Positions 54,201-62,600 are shown, counted from the first letter of the stretch. The stretch is DNA of 64,000 bases from Apteryx mantelli (GCF_036417845.1 NC_089979.1:51126275-51190274); one strand, 5' to 3'. Numbers and translations: made by a program. Notes: a model not told the origin generated them from the letters alone.

Positions 54201-56381
54201 TCCATACTTTGAAGGGAAACTCTTCAACTGAGTTCTTCATCTGCTGTGTGATATAATCTCTGTAAACTGTAAACTGATTTCCTTGCCACAGAAAAGCATG
54301 CGCCTTTCTCTCTAGTAGAGTTCCTCCCTCACAAGATGCAGTTCTCAAAAGTGCCTAGTAATTTTTTTTATTTTGAAGTCTAAATTTTTAGGCACTTTAT
54401 AAGTGGGATCTTGGTGTTTCTTAAGTGGTTCACGTTGTGCATTTGATGAGTTACAGTAGAGACTGATGAGTAGTTTTAACTCTTGAGTAAGAAAGAGCCT
54501 AGTTCAGTTCTGAAACACAGCAGCAGTCTGTCATTTGTGATGAACACCAGTCATCTTTCTCCTCCTTGCTTACCTGGGTGCTTATTTGATTGCTTTGGGT
54601 CTCCCCGTGTCTCTCACTTAATTCTTCTATCAATCAGCTTTCCCTTTCTTATAGAAGTAGTAGCTTCACTGGAGGAGGAGAACATTCCCCTGACCTTTAA
54701 GTGTGCTGAAGACATACCAGTGAGTTATGAGGGGTAAAGTTGCTTTATCTGAGAGATGAGGTATCATCTGTGCTCATACCCTTACCTCTCAGCAGGATGG
54801 CTTGGCTCTTGCTCTGGAGTAAACTACTATTACCTGCGGACTAGGAGGTGTACTAGAAAACACACACCGAGCAGTTGCTTACGAATATGTGACATACTGT
54901 AGATTTGCATCCTGTGTGGCAGTGTTGTGGTAGCAGTGTACCACCTACAACGCAAGGGGTGAATGACTTCTTTTCTTCTGTTGGTTTCAACTCATTTAAT
55001 CTGGCCAGCTGAACTGTTGAGGTATTTGACCGTTCAGTTTATCATAGTGAGGATGATAGTACAAGGCATTACTTGTGATACGCATCTCAAATCTTTTGAC
55101 CAAACAAGACATGCTAATTAGCAACCCCACTTCATAACATACAATGTTATAATATTGGTGGTCTTTATGGTTTTGCTTTTTAAAGATACCAACTCATATT
55201 TGGTCCTAATATGCTGTAGTTTCTGTTCTGAAACCTTATCCTGAAGGGGAAGGGTTGAGCTGAATGGGCAGTCTTGCATAAGGATGACTGCAGCGAGGCA
55301 TACAAAGCAAGAACTGGCTCCTGCGGCCAGTGAAGAGCTGAAAGGAAGCTGTGGAGCATATTAACCACAGAAGCAACATACAGCAAGCTGACTTGTCCTA
55401 TGAGCATGGCCTGGCAAAATATAGCAGAAAGTTAAAATGCTACAGAGGGTTAGTGCTGTGCAGAATGCTGTTGTTGTAAGGCATAAGTAACTGGGCCCAA
55501 ACAGAAAGCGCTGACTAGTAAGTGCTATATACTGCATGCATATTCAGTGTGTACACACAGCACTTCCAGATTAGGGAGAAGAGGGAAGGAAGGAAGGAAA
55601 GATGGTGGTAAACTTCAGTATTTCTGCCACCAACCAGCTCAGCAGAAGTTTGCAAGTAACTTAATGCAGATGGAAGCAGCCTTCTGGGCATTAAAATAGC
55701 CCCACAGTGTGACAATGTAATACAATGTAGTTAGGTTGTAATGAGGAAGAACCTTTCCTGTGGCCTGTGGGTGACATTGCACCTACGCTGAAGCTAACTG
55801 ACACCCTTGTTCTGGGCTAGTGTTTTGCAAAGCAAGGCTTTACGACACATGGGGAAATCTAGATCCTGGGGAAATAATGTTCTTCTGTTTTCAGGACTGC
55901 AGTGCTTGTGGTGTTCGCGTGTCTTCCAAAAAACATTATTGCTTATGCATGCCATAATGATTGTTCACAACTGCTTTGAAGTAAAACTGTAGCCATCCTT
56001 TCTATGTGACGGTCTTGAGTGCTTCAAGTGACAATATACTGGTGTCAGTAACTTTCCCTAGGAGACATTTAAGGGGTATGGAGGAAGGGGAAAATCTAAC
56101 CACTGAAGATGGCTATAAATTCACTTACGAATTTAAAACCAAGAGAGTTCCTGCACTCATGATAATTAGTTTGAACAGTAACCAGTGAAGACAGAGCAAA
56201 GCAGTTCTGAACTTCTATAAAATGTGTGGTAGTCAGTTCACTAATACGCTGTATTTTTTTTTTTTCTCCCCCTTACAGATGGTTCCATCAAGGCCCCAAT
56301 CCCTACACTGGTACACAGGACTGGCTTTATTCTGGCAACTACTGGGACAGAAACTACTTTAACTTGCCTGATATTTATTAA
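144..56381 (+). CDS. OSBPL1A: OSBPL1A (ORP1), 19 of its exons, C-terminal 708 residues
   Basis: Oxysterol-binding protein-related protein 1, a sterol/PI4P-binding protein of late endosomes and ER contact sites. Joined exons: 144-217, 299-362, 1406-1507, 2456-2581, 6177-6258, 9205-9311, 29645-29807, 36841-36997, 42225-42300, 43567-43701, 44080-44177, 44931-45113, 45673-45780, 45872-45961, 46200-46326, 49592-49708, 50508-50631, 52565-52655, 56279-56381. They total 2127 nt in one frame, 708 codons plus TAA. Seen: C-terminal part of the PH domain (residues 1 to about 90), coiled-coil linker (about 115-220), FFAT core (233-239), and ORD (about 292-708) with the family signature EQVSHHPP (405-412). 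All introns are GT..AG. From recalled human ORP1L (950 residues), the missing part is the ankyrin repeats, which bind Rab7, and the PH start. The gene is intact, with no frameshift or internal stop. Confidence 0.97.
299..362 (+). CDS. OSBPL1A: OSBPL1A exon: PH domain
   Basis: Short 64-nt exon reading ADAVNNDHRQGCKHLTQAVCT. The RQGCKHLTQAVCT stretch is identical to human ORP1 as I recall it. Acceptor tttcaaag, donor GTAGGA, ends in phase 0. Too short and too interrupted for an ORF scan; found by family similarity. Confidence 0.95.
363..1405 (+). other. OSBPL1A intron
   Basis: 1.04 kb of A+T-rich intron with T tracts and no gene or repeat that I recognise. The short ORFs in it have no conserved features. 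Confidence 0.9.
1406..1507 (+). CDS. OSBPL1A: OSBPL1A exon: PH domain
   Basis: 34 codons, phase 0 to 0, reading VKSTDSCFFSVRCFDDTVHR and on to a Glu codon. Acceptor cactctag, donor GTAATA. It matches the human segment that begins VKSTDSCLFF. Confidence 0.95.
1508..2455 (+). other. OSBPL1A intron with a 15-C homopolymer
   Basis: 0.95 kb intron. The only notable element is the C15 run at 1916-1930 followed by GGG; nothing coding is supported. Confidence 0.9.
2456..2581 (+). CDS. OSBPL1A: OSBPL1A exon: end of PH domain and acidic linker
   Basis: 42 codons after a ctgttcag acceptor: the C-terminal PH helix (GWLEAIEDHSAYSTHYC) followed by an acidic stretch (SSDDEEDDTVS). The first residue is Gly where I recall Asp in human. 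Donor GTATGT after codon AAA, phase 0. Confidence 0.95.
3801..3824. repeat. T24 homopolymer
   Basis: Uninterrupted run of 24 T in an OSBPL1A intron. Confidence 0.95.
6105..6126. repeat. (GATA)n microsatellite
   Basis: About four to five GATA units directly after a TG/TA-rich stretch, 50 nt before an OSBPL1A acceptor. Confidence 0.9.
6177..6258 (+). CDS. OSBPL1A: OSBPL1A exon: coiled-coil linker
   Basis: Reads KAQACQQRLNKEISDFLAMV..., a heptad-like helix between the PH and ORD regions. Acceptor ctcttccag, donor GTAAAA, ends in phase 1 (the G of a Gly codon). Confidence 0.94.
6259..9204 (+). other. OSBPL1A intron with an unexplained antisense ORF
   Basis: 2.9 kb intron. A 153-codon minus-strand ORF at 7331-7792 is the longest reading frame outside the CpG island and CABYR. 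No family was recognised. Confidence 0.85.
9205..9311 (+). CDS. OSBPL1A: OSBPL1A exon: linker before the FFAT exon
   Basis: Reads SSPLLQKVDVVSEVSQETCD... and ends ...LFTKQEG, strongly similar to human ORP1. Acceptor gctttcag, donor GTATGT, ends in phase 0. It precedes the 20.3-kb intron holding the internal CpG-island promoter. Confidence 0.95.
9312..11479 (+). other. OSBPL1A long intron, part before the CpG island
   Basis: 2.2 kb of ordinary A+T-rich intron; G+C rises over the last 300 nt toward the island. No exon is supported. Confidence 0.85.
11480..12230. promoter_or_regulatory. CpG island, probable internal OSBPL1A promoter
   Basis: A sharply bounded tract of very high G+C and dense CpG in otherwise A+T-rich, CpG-poor intron. 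It holds GC-box (Sp1-type) runs near 11641 and 11932 and a 12-bp direct duplication at 11607-11630, with no obvious TATA box. It lies between the PH/linker exons and the FFAT exon, where a promoter would produce ankyrin/PH-less ORP1. That mammalian OSBPL1A makes a short form is established; that this island drives it here is inference. Confidence 0.8.
11808..11894 (+). CDS. OSBPL1A: Candidate alternative first coding exon of OSBPL1A (29 codons)
   Basis: Inside the CpG island an ATG in fair context (A at -3) opens 29 codons ending at CCG|GTGAGC, a good donor at 11895. The exon ends in phase 0, which fits the FFAT exon at 29645. The other two plausible donors in the same reading frame (12124 and 12199) leave phase 1 and would not fit. 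The peptide begins MYRGASAAAVAR, is about half alanine, has four Arg and no acidic residue, and ends in PLRPRP. Joined onward it gives a 552-residue protein with FFAT and ORD. Not recognised in a named isoform; transcription is unproven. Confidence 0.5.
12231..29644 (+). other. OSBPL1A long intron, part after the CpG island
   Basis: 17.4 kb without a supported exon. It contains an imperfect 18-bp-period tandem duplication (12542-12575), a CRE-like TGACGTAA (13200-13207), a CpG-rich patch at about 26035-26240 and a perfect palindrome at 28445-28472. No transposon with intact ends was recognised. Confidence 0.8.
28445..28472. repeat. Perfect 28-bp palindrome
   Basis: Left arm agcaactacattta is followed directly by its reverse complement, with no spacer. 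Confidence 0.95.
29645..29807 (+). CDS. OSBPL1A: OSBPL1A exon: coiled coil and FFAT motif
   Basis: Starts in phase 0 after cttatag and reads VRNLKLEHEQEKNKILSEAL..., a coiled-coil helix, then SIISEEQFYDAVS. The last seven residues are the FFAT core, which binds the ER proteins VAPA/VAPB. Core position 1 is Gln here, where human has Glu as I recall it. Donor GTAAGT, phase 1. The phase-0 start means any upstream exon ending in phase 0 can join it. Confidence 0.96.
33009..33032. repeat. 12-bp tandem duplication
   Basis: gccaaaggatgt occurs twice without a gap. Confidence 0.92.
35829..35849. repeat. (GTTTT)n tract
   Basis: Four GTTTT units in an OSBPL1A intron. Confidence 0.9.
36841..36997 (+). 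CDS. OSBPL1A: OSBPL1A exon holding the short-form (ORP1S) start
   Basis: Begins with the acidic DSESEKSLS tract just after FFAT, then a poorly conserved Ser/Thr-rich stretch, then MSEEKVCGSGESLSNGIKKHR split over the next junction. The ATG at 36936 is the homologue of the human ORP1S start; counting from it to the stop gives 437 codons, the length I know for human ORP1S. A second in-frame ATG lies at 36906. Acceptor cttttgcag, donor GTAGGA, phase 2. Confidence 0.96.
36906..36938 (+). promoter_or_regulatory. Two in-frame start codons for the ORP1 short form
   Basis: ATG at 36936 corresponds to the human ORP1S start (T at +4, A at -3). ATG at 36906, ten codons earlier, has A at -3 and G at +4, the optimal Kozak pattern, and I do not recall a Met there in human. 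A transcript whose first exon is non-coding would meet 36906 first. Confidence 0.6.
36998..42224 (+). other. OSBPL1A intron
   Basis: 5.2 kb intron with a GTTT tetranucleotide tract (about 39657-39689). ORFs up to about 108 codons overlap on both strands near 38.5 kb without recognisable similarity. Confidence 0.88.
39657..39689. repeat. (GTTT)n tract with T-rich flanks
   Basis: Four GTTT units flanked by T runs in an OSBPL1A intron. Confidence 0.9.
42225..42300 (+). CDS. OSBPL1A: OSBPL1A exon: start of the ORD
   Basis: Completes Arg, then TSLPSPMFSRNDFSIWSILR and KCIGM. Acceptor ctttccacag, donor GTAGGT, phase 0. Almost identical to human ORP1, where it leads into the lipid-binding domain. 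Confidence 0.96.
43567..43701 (+). CDS. OSBPL1A: OSBPL1A exon: ORD, NEPLS segment
   Basis: 45 codons, phase 0 to 0, reading ELSKITMPVIFNEPLSFLQR and on to ERMQ. The NEPLSxLQR motif belongs to the N-terminal lid/PI4P-contact region of ORP lipid-binding domains. Acceptor gtgtcag, donor GTATTT. Confidence 0.97.
43928..43948. repeat. A21 homopolymer
   Basis: Run of 21 A in an OSBPL1A intron; no upstream retrogene-like body was found. Confidence 0.95.
44080..44177 (+). CDS. OSBPL1A: OSBPL1A exon: ORD
   Basis: Reads CVAAFAVSAVASQWERTGKP then FNPLLGETYELI; KPFNPLLGETYE is a highly conserved ORD block. Acceptor tttaaatag, donor GTAATG, phase 2. Confidence 0.97.
44931..45113 (+). CDS. OSBPL1A: OSBPL1A exon: ORD signature EQVSHHPP
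   Basis: Holds the OSBP-family fingerprint EQVSHHPPISAF; the EQVSHHPP codons are at 44959-44982, and its two histidines contact the PI4P phosphate in known ORD structures. Continues with GSIYPKLKFWGKSVEAEPKG. Acceptor tattttgcag, donor GTAAGT, phase 2. Confidence 0.98.
45673..45780 (+). CDS. OSBPL1A: OSBPL1A exon: ORD
   Basis: Reads HNEAYTWTNPTCCVHNIIVG then KLWIEQYGNVEITNHK, beta-barrel strands of the ORD. Acceptor tcttctag, donor GTAAGT, phase 2. Confidence 0.97.
45872..45961 (+). CDS. OSBPL1A: OSBPL1A exon: ORD
   Basis: Reads TGEKCVLSFKPCGLFGKELH then KVEGYIQDK. The conserved CxLxFKPCGLFG and VEGYI blocks are typical of ORP family members. Only a 91-nt intron separates it from the previous exon. 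Donor GTAAGA, phase 2. Confidence 0.97.
46200..46326 (+). CDS. OSBPL1A: OSBPL1A exon: ORD
   Basis: Reads KKKLCALYGKWTECLYSVDP and ends in a Lys-rich, probably disordered, loop (KKNDKKNAEEKKSSKQ). Acceptor tttgacag, donor GTATTA, phase 0. Confidence 0.97.
46327..49591 (+). other. OSBPL1A intron with a perfect 38-bp tandem duplication
   Basis: 3.3 kb intron. Besides A14 at 48442-48455 and the 38-bp duplication at 48967-49042, no exon or mobile element is supported. Confidence 0.88.
48967..49042. repeat. Perfect 38-bp tandem duplication
   Basis: Unit starting ctggctgaaggagttgctcc at 48967-49004 is repeated without change at 49005-49042. Confidence 0.97.
49592..49708 (+). CDS. OSBPL1A: OSBPL1A exon: ORD
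   Basis: 39 codons, phase 0 to 0: VGNTEEPDEMPLPDSESVYV then IPGSILLWRITPRPPNSAQ. Acceptor gcttatag, donor GTCAGC. The reading frame stays open into the intron after 49708, but those codons lose all family similarity. Confidence 0.96.
50508..50631 (+). CDS. OSBPL1A: OSBPL1A exon: ORD
   Basis: Reads MYNFTSFAMALNELDKEMES then VIPKTDCRLRPDIRAMENGEI. The TDCRLRPDIRAMENG block is near-invariant in ORPs. Acceptor ctttcag, donor GTAACT, phase 1. Confidence 0.97.
51652..51695. repeat. (AAAAT)n microsatellite
   Basis: About nine near-perfect copies of the pentamer in an OSBPL1A intron. Confidence 0.95.
52565..52655 (+). CDS. OSBPL1A: OSBPL1A exon: C-terminal charged helix
   Basis: Reads DLASEEKKRLEEKQRTARKN then RSKSEEDWKT, the charged helix near the C-terminus of ORDs. 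Acceptor is preceded by a long T/G-rich tract (ccctttaag). Donor GTTAGT, phase 2. Confidence 0.96.
52656..56278 (+). other. OSBPL1A last intron
   Basis: 3.6 kb intron with a short TG dinucleotide run (53103-53114). Several 60-85 codon ORFs show no conservation that I can recognise. Confidence 0.88.
56279..56381 (+). CDS. OSBPL1A: OSBPL1A terminal coding exon
   Basis: Reads WFHQGPNPYTGTQDWLYSGN then YWDRNYFNLPDIY and TAA (56379-56381), the family C-terminus. Acceptor lies behind a long T/C tract (ttttctcccccttacag). Confidence 0.98.
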
Positions 56382-57460
56382 AATGCAATAAGGAGCCTGT
56401 GGCTGATAAACATAAGTCTTAATCTGTTTTAATGATGTTTTCCCTTGTTTTACTTATCTCCTGAAACAAATGACAAGTTATCAAACAGAATATTAAGCAT
56501 CTCCACAGTAAATCTGGTGGTACATGAACTGCAGTCCCTTAGAGAGGGGAATAATATTTCTGGCTGATGGTGGGTCCTGCATGGACAAAATTAGTAAGTA
56601 AGTTGCCATGGTTTAGTGCTGCCCTGTTTCCTGAATACACCTATATGAGGTTGTGGTGTATGAGGAATAGAACACCTTCAGCTGTTCTGTGAATACTTTC
56701 TTTCATAGATAACACTGGCACAAGTAAAACTGGTTTTATTTATTGTGATACGGGAATGTTTGAAAGCGCACACAGTAATTGGAATATTCCGTGCTTAAAG
56801 CAAAAAGGTGCGTCACTTTTGTAAAGATGTAATTTTTCATAAAGTGACTTTTACTAAAGTAACTACCTGGAATCCTGAGCTCTGGTCAGAGAGATTCCAG
56901 AAGTGTTCCCATCATCTCTGGACCATTCATACAGTTGTTTAAGCTGGTAACATTACTGAGGTATTTATTCAATGTTTTGTGCAGTGTGTTCTGAATTTTG
57001 CTCTCCTGTTTTGTTACCAACCTTATGGTTTTAAGGAATTAAGAGCCATTTAAATATCTACACGTTTTATTTGAACTGCACACTAGTAACAGGTTTTTAA
57101 AGAATCTGTTTAATGCACTAGTAGTTCTGGTGCCCAGCACCACTGCAAAAAGACAAGAACCGAATCAGTCCAGGACCAGTGGAACATAGTGGTGGAGGGG
57201 GGAGGGGGGATAGGACCTGTGTATGCACTGTACAAACTCCTTGGGAGGAAGTCTTGTGCATTTCAAAGGTAGCAAGGCACCTCAGTGAGGCCTCCTGTGC
57301 ACAGCTGCTTTACCCCTTTTCATTGGGGTGCTTTCAATCTTGGAGTGTAAGTTTATATTGAACTGTGTACAGAGCTTCAAGAGGATTTTAACTGCTGTCT
57401 GGAGGTTAGTGTTAATTGAATAATTTAATTGCTACTAAATAAAGGCTTCAAAACTTCTCG
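56382..57460 (+). other. OSBPL1A: OSBPL1A 3' UTR
   Basis: About 1.08 kb from the stop to the first canonical poly(A) hexamer AATAAA (57438-57443). A T/G-rich stretch (tgtaaactggttggttg) follows the hexamer, as expected of a cleavage site. The exact cleavage position, near 57455-57470, is inferred. Confidence 0.75.
57438..57443 (+). terminator. Poly(A) signal AATAAA of OSBPL1A
   Basis: Canonical hexamer followed within 25-45 nt by a GU-rich element; the best 3' end candidate downstream of the TAA at 56379. Confidence 0.75.
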
Positions 57461-59026
57461 CGTCAAGTGTAAACTGGTTGGTTGATGGTGCTGACCCTTT
57501 CGGAAAGATCCAAAAGCAGCTGCAGTGAAGTTATATGGCTCTAGTATGTCTCAGGGAACCTCATTATGGGGAGGGCAATGGGGGAATGGTGCTTTTCTTG
57601 AGTGTTCAGTGACACTGCAGCTGGAGCCTTGAAGGTAGGTTGGTGAAACTATTAATAAGGCAATGAGCTTTCTATTTTTATTCTGTCCTCTGCTGGAATT
57701 ACCTGAGCCCTATTTGCATAGATAAGGGAAGCATTTTCTTCACCAGTCTGTTTGATGTGAGGGCCCAGCTCTTAAGAGTGTGGAAGGTAGAAATTGAATA
57801 CCTGCACTGGTATTCACCTCCTCTTTGCTGCCCTCAAGCCATTGGCTGCCACTTCTTGAAGTCTTGTTTAATATTTGGTCTCTAATGTTTGTCCACTTAC
57901 TTATTCCTGTGTAACTTCAGGTGTGATTCTGATCAGTGAAAACAGTCTAGCTGTGTTGGGTCAGTGCTTCAGCAGGTCGCACAGCACTGAACATTCAATG
58001 CTAGGGAAAAGAAAGCATTTAATCTCCCCTAGATTCAAGAGGGAAACTTCTGCACAACATAAGGTTTTCTTATTTTCATTTTGAGGGACTTCTGCTTCAT
58101 GAGAACATTCATAGTTCAAGGGCCTGGCATACTTAAGTGATCATAGTATAGTTCTGAAACCTCTAAAGCAAAATGAAGATAGATAATTATCTTAACCCCT
58201 TCCTTGAAACAGAGCCTCAACTGTCCTCCTTGACAAGCCTAATTACATGTGACAATATTTCCTTCCTCCAGTTAAAAATGTGACTGTCCCCTTGTTCCTG
58301 AAACTTGGGCTCCTTTCTAGAGTATAACCTAGCAGTACAGACTACATCTGATTACATTGGACTAATTTGGCTGTGAACGGCTATGCAATCTCTTAATCAT
58401 TTCTTGGGTTATGCATACACTATAGTAGCACAGTGAAGAGGCTAGGCCACTCTTCAGTGAAACAACTGCAGCAGGTATCTAGTCATATTGCACTCCCAGG
58501 AAACTGAAAGTTAACTTTCAGTATGCTAGGAAAACACAAAAGGCATGGGATTCTGTTCTGATCGCTGGCATTTAATTTTGAGCACTTGCTTTAGGTTATT
58601 TGATTTATTAAGATGTAAATTCCACTCCTGATGAAGTCCAAACAGCCTCTCTTCTCAACCTGTTTAAGAAACAGCATGCATTCAGTAGATGGTATACATT
58701 AATAATTACATTTTGGAACATGAACTCTTAATTGAGAGTATGTGTTACTTTTAAACTGTTGTGCAAAGAGGTTTCATCTATTAGCAAAAGAGAGATTGCA
58801 ACTTGGTTACTTAGACTGAAGCTAGAGCAAGATGGTACTACTAATTGCAGGGTGTAACAAGCAGAGGAAGGCACAGGTTCTTTAAGTATGACAAATACTT
58901 TAGCCACTGGCCTTAAACCTCATTTTACAGAAAGAGGGTCAAGCTAAGATTCAGGTAGCATAGAACTGCATACAATCAATGCAGAAGCCAGACACTAGTA
59001 TCTTTGTATGCAAGACTCAAACTTAC
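57461..59026. other. Convergent intergenic/3' UTR region between OSBPL1A and CABYR
   Basis: 1.57 kb between the OSBPL1A poly(A) site and the CABYR donor after the stop. It probably contains the CABYR terminal UTR exon; nothing coding was seen. Confidence 0.75.
58604..58609 (-). terminator. Possible CABYR poly(A) signal
   Basis: TTTATT on the plus strand is AATAAA on the minus strand, about 420 nt downstream of the CABYR stop. Because a donor follows the stop, a 3' UTR exon should lie between 59025 and here; its acceptor could not be fixed. Confidence 0.4.
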
Positions 59027-59030
59027 CTTT

Positions 59031-59665
59031 TCATGAACCTGCTCTCTGGATTGGACCACATGTAACTGTAATCTGTCCTGCAATACTATAACTTCCTGCA
59101 AAGGCATGCATGGCTGTTTGATTATCACCAGCTGGTGAGCCTTTCTTTACAGACATTACATCATCCAGAGGGATGGCAACTGAGAGAAAAACTGGGGTTG
59201 GCGGCCTAGCAGTCTCCTGTGCAGCATTAGGATTGGGGTTTGGCATAGCTGCTTGCTGATCGACTGGCCTGGCAACTGGTACCGGGATTGTAGTGAATCT
59301 CCTAGCACCAGTGTCTTGCTGTGCAAGGACAGCCTGGCCAGGAATAGGTTTCCAGTCCCGTGTGTTCTGAACAGTAGAGCCCACTAAAATGAAAGGTGGG
59401 ACACTTCCCCTCTTGCTTTCTTCTGGCATCACGTAAGTTGGAGAGAATAGTTGTGGTGGTTGACCTTGTAGTGGTATTGGTTGGAGGACCTGTTGTTGAT
59501 CCTGCCCCCCAGATAGATAGAGAGTTGCCTGGGGATAAGGAATGCCAGTTCCAGCAGGAGGAAGGGATGGTGGTGATTTTTGACCTTGGCTCAAGTCAGT
59601 TAGACAATAGAGGGTCCACACATTAGAATATGGTGGTGGCTGTCCTGCTTCGCTTGCTGCCATGG
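59031..59665 (-). CDS. CABYR: CABYR coding exon 4: CR-B region
   Basis: Begins CC ATG GCA after a ctttgtag acceptor, in phase with CR-A. Reads MAASEAGQPPPYSNVWTLYC then LTDLSQGQ..., Pro/Gln-rich, with PTYVMPEESKRGSVPPFILV and a C-terminal FAGSYSIAGQITV. This matches human CR-B (QPPPYSNMWTLYCLTD; PTYVMGD; GSYGIAGEVTV as recalled). TGA at 59033-59031, four nt before a GTAAGT donor at 59026. Confidence 0.93.
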
Positions 59666-62600
59666 CTACAAAGATAAAAATGTAAGAGTGCTGGTGTCAG
59701 GAGCAGTGCATTGCAGTCATATTGCAAATCCTTATATCTAAAACATACCTACACTTGTTAGAGCAAGCATGTTAGAGAAGAGAGCTGGGGTAGCAAACAG
59801 CTTGGCACATGGCTGAAGAACACCTGCAGCCTAGAAAAGTGAAACTCCTTAATTCTCAAAGGCATTTCTGGTCAAGCCTTTGAGAACTGCCCCATTTGAC
59901 TGGCATTTCTGAAACTGAGGTTTTGTCAAACTCCTCCAAATAATAAGGTTTGGTTTTTTGGTTTTTGGGTTTAAGAGCCAATGTTGTCACTTCACAAATT
60001 TGCCTAATGCAGCTCTCTTCTACAAAATGCTTGGCTGGGACTCACACTTCTATGGGCTCAGAAAGATTCTGTAGTACTAAGGAGACTCATGGGGGATCTC
60101 CACCCTGGAGGGTTTTTCCAGCTGGGCAAGGGATAAGCTGGACACATGCCACCAAAGAGAAGAAATTCTGGGTAGGTGCTTGTTCAGTGCAGATCTTACC
60201 ATGAGAGATGAGCACAGATCTCTTCCAGTTTGCAGAAAAAAATCTGCCACTAGCTGATGACCAATGCTTAGCCACCCAGCCCAGCTGCAGAAACTCACCA
60301 AACCCAACAAGACAGCACAGGCAGGCAACCACCACCATTTTTTGTTAAATGCAAAACCCCCATGTTAGTGCTGGAATATGAACTCTTTCAAGGGGAGGAG
60401 ATGCAAAACTAGGGCTCCCATCAGTCACCTGTCCTTAGCCACAGGGCACATGTATTACATCTTAGATCTCTGATACCTGCTTCAGAACATGTGGCTTGTT
60501 TTGATCAAGACCCTTTGGACTCAAGGGGCACCTTCCCATCACTCTTATCTGCACAACCCACAGGAGTGCATAAGTCCTGCTCAGAGCCAGCCACATCCCT
60601 TGGAACAGGTTGCAGAGAGATCTAACACATGCGCATTGGGGCCAGGCAGATGGTGTGGGTACAGGTGTTTCTTACAAGTCATCTCCACCCTTTGCTGCAC
60701 TGACATAGGTGCTTTTCCATTTAATGACCACTGACGAGACTGTAGGGCTCTATCAGGAAGCTGTCAGAAAGACCCAGACTTTCTTACCTGACATGGCATT
60801 ACCTTGTTCAGCAGATGCCATTTGTGCTGTGGATTCCATTTTCTCAGGGTCCCACACTACGTCATCAGCAGATGGACCTAAGATTTTAGCACATGAGAAC
60901 TGGCCTGCATTTAATAGCTGCTCAATCTTCAACAGATAAGCTATTTGGTCTAGAGAGAGAATGATTTTCTGTGGAAACCGCTCTATGCAACGTGGAACCT
61001 CTGCATCCATAACCAGCTCATCAGCACGACGCACTGATACAACCTCAGTGGTTAAGGTAACCTCAATTTTGTTGTGGGGAGGCACGGCCTGCAATGGAGT
61101 TTTAGGAGGAGGTGCTGGTGGTGGTGAAGGAGATGGTGGTGATGGTTCTTCCTGCAAGGGGACTGAGGAAACTTGATTTACATCATTTGTTAAGACTTCA
61201 GCCTGACTGTCTGAAGGACCTAGTTCTCCCGCCTCGGAGGACTGCCTTTGCACTCCCAGTTGTGCCCTAATAGCCTCTGCAGACCCCTCAGCTGCTGGGA
61301 TAGCAGGATCATCTTCAGCAGCACCTTCTACTGGTGCAAATATGTTCTCTGAGCTCAGAGAGACTTCAGGAAGAGTCTGCGCACTTGTTGCCACATCCTT
61401 CACAAAATGAACAGAATCAGTGTTACCTAGCATCTGGGTAGCAAGTTGGGCAGAGTCAGCACGGACATATGCAAGTTCCGGTCCCTTGGGGGACGAAGCT
61501 TCATCAGGTCCGGTGGGGGATTTGTCTTCTACAATGTCATTGTGAGTCGATGGGTACTGAGTCATTTTGGAGGTATATTCAGTATCAGGGCTTTCAAGGA
61601 GTTGGTCCTCCTCTGTGTCAGTACACTTTTCCTTTTGTTTGGGCTCCCCAGGAACTGAAGTGTCTTGTGTGTCCAATTTCTGTGGCAGTCTCTCATTCCA
61701 GTCTTCTGCAAGATAAAAGCAGACAATGGCAATGTTTCAGCAGATGTTTCCATTTAAATAAAATTTCAAGAGCAATTTGGCATCTACTCCATTAGACACT
61801 TTATGGCACTTTCACAAGGCCTTCCCAGGTTGCAGACATGGAAGAATTTACAATTTGCTTGCCTAGTGATAGATTAAAAAAAATTCAGAAAGCAGTGGTA
61901 GCACTTCAAAAACTAGGAAGCCTGAACTGTATTCCTGATAATGGAATGATTAATTATCAAGGAAAGGAGAAGAGAGAGTAGTCAAAATGATCAAATAAAT
62001 AATCAAAACAGTGTTCCATCATATGACTAATAAAATCCTCAGCCTTGGAAAAACCAAGGAAGAGGTCTGGTTTCTCCCAAGATTATCAAGTGTTGGCCAA
62101 TAGGTAACAAAGCAGCACAGTGGTAGATGTAGCATAAAATGGAAGAGCAGGTAAATCTTTGATAAATGATCACAGCTTAGCACTGAGTTGTTTTGTGAAG
62201 TCATGACTGGATGAGAGCAGGGAATTTCAGAGAAAGATAACAGCAAGAAGTCAAAGGATCCTTCTGATTGACATCCCAAGCCAACACTGACCCACTCACA
62301 ATCCAGCATCAAAATCAGCCGGGGGGGGGGGGAGGGAGGGAGTTCCCTTGCAGCTACAGCAGTTGTAGCTAGTGATCTACTGGCTCACAGGCAGCCCCAA
62401 AACCATGCTAGCAACATGGAGGGACACTCCATTGGAAACCTTGCTCAAGCTTGCTAAGAAATTCCTCTCTGGTCATCCCTGCTGTGCCTCAAGGCTTATG
62501 TGACCACACCATAGGGGAAGGGGACCAGGGAAAGAGAAAGACTAAGTGGCCAACCTATATGGGAAAAGAGTGAGACAGACTGGTTTGTACTGGAGCTTGG

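Noticed and set aside
54483..54737. 84-codon ORF in the last OSBPL1A intron
   Set aside because: No family similarity; exons 52565-52655 and 56279-56381 join exactly in the family sequence without it.
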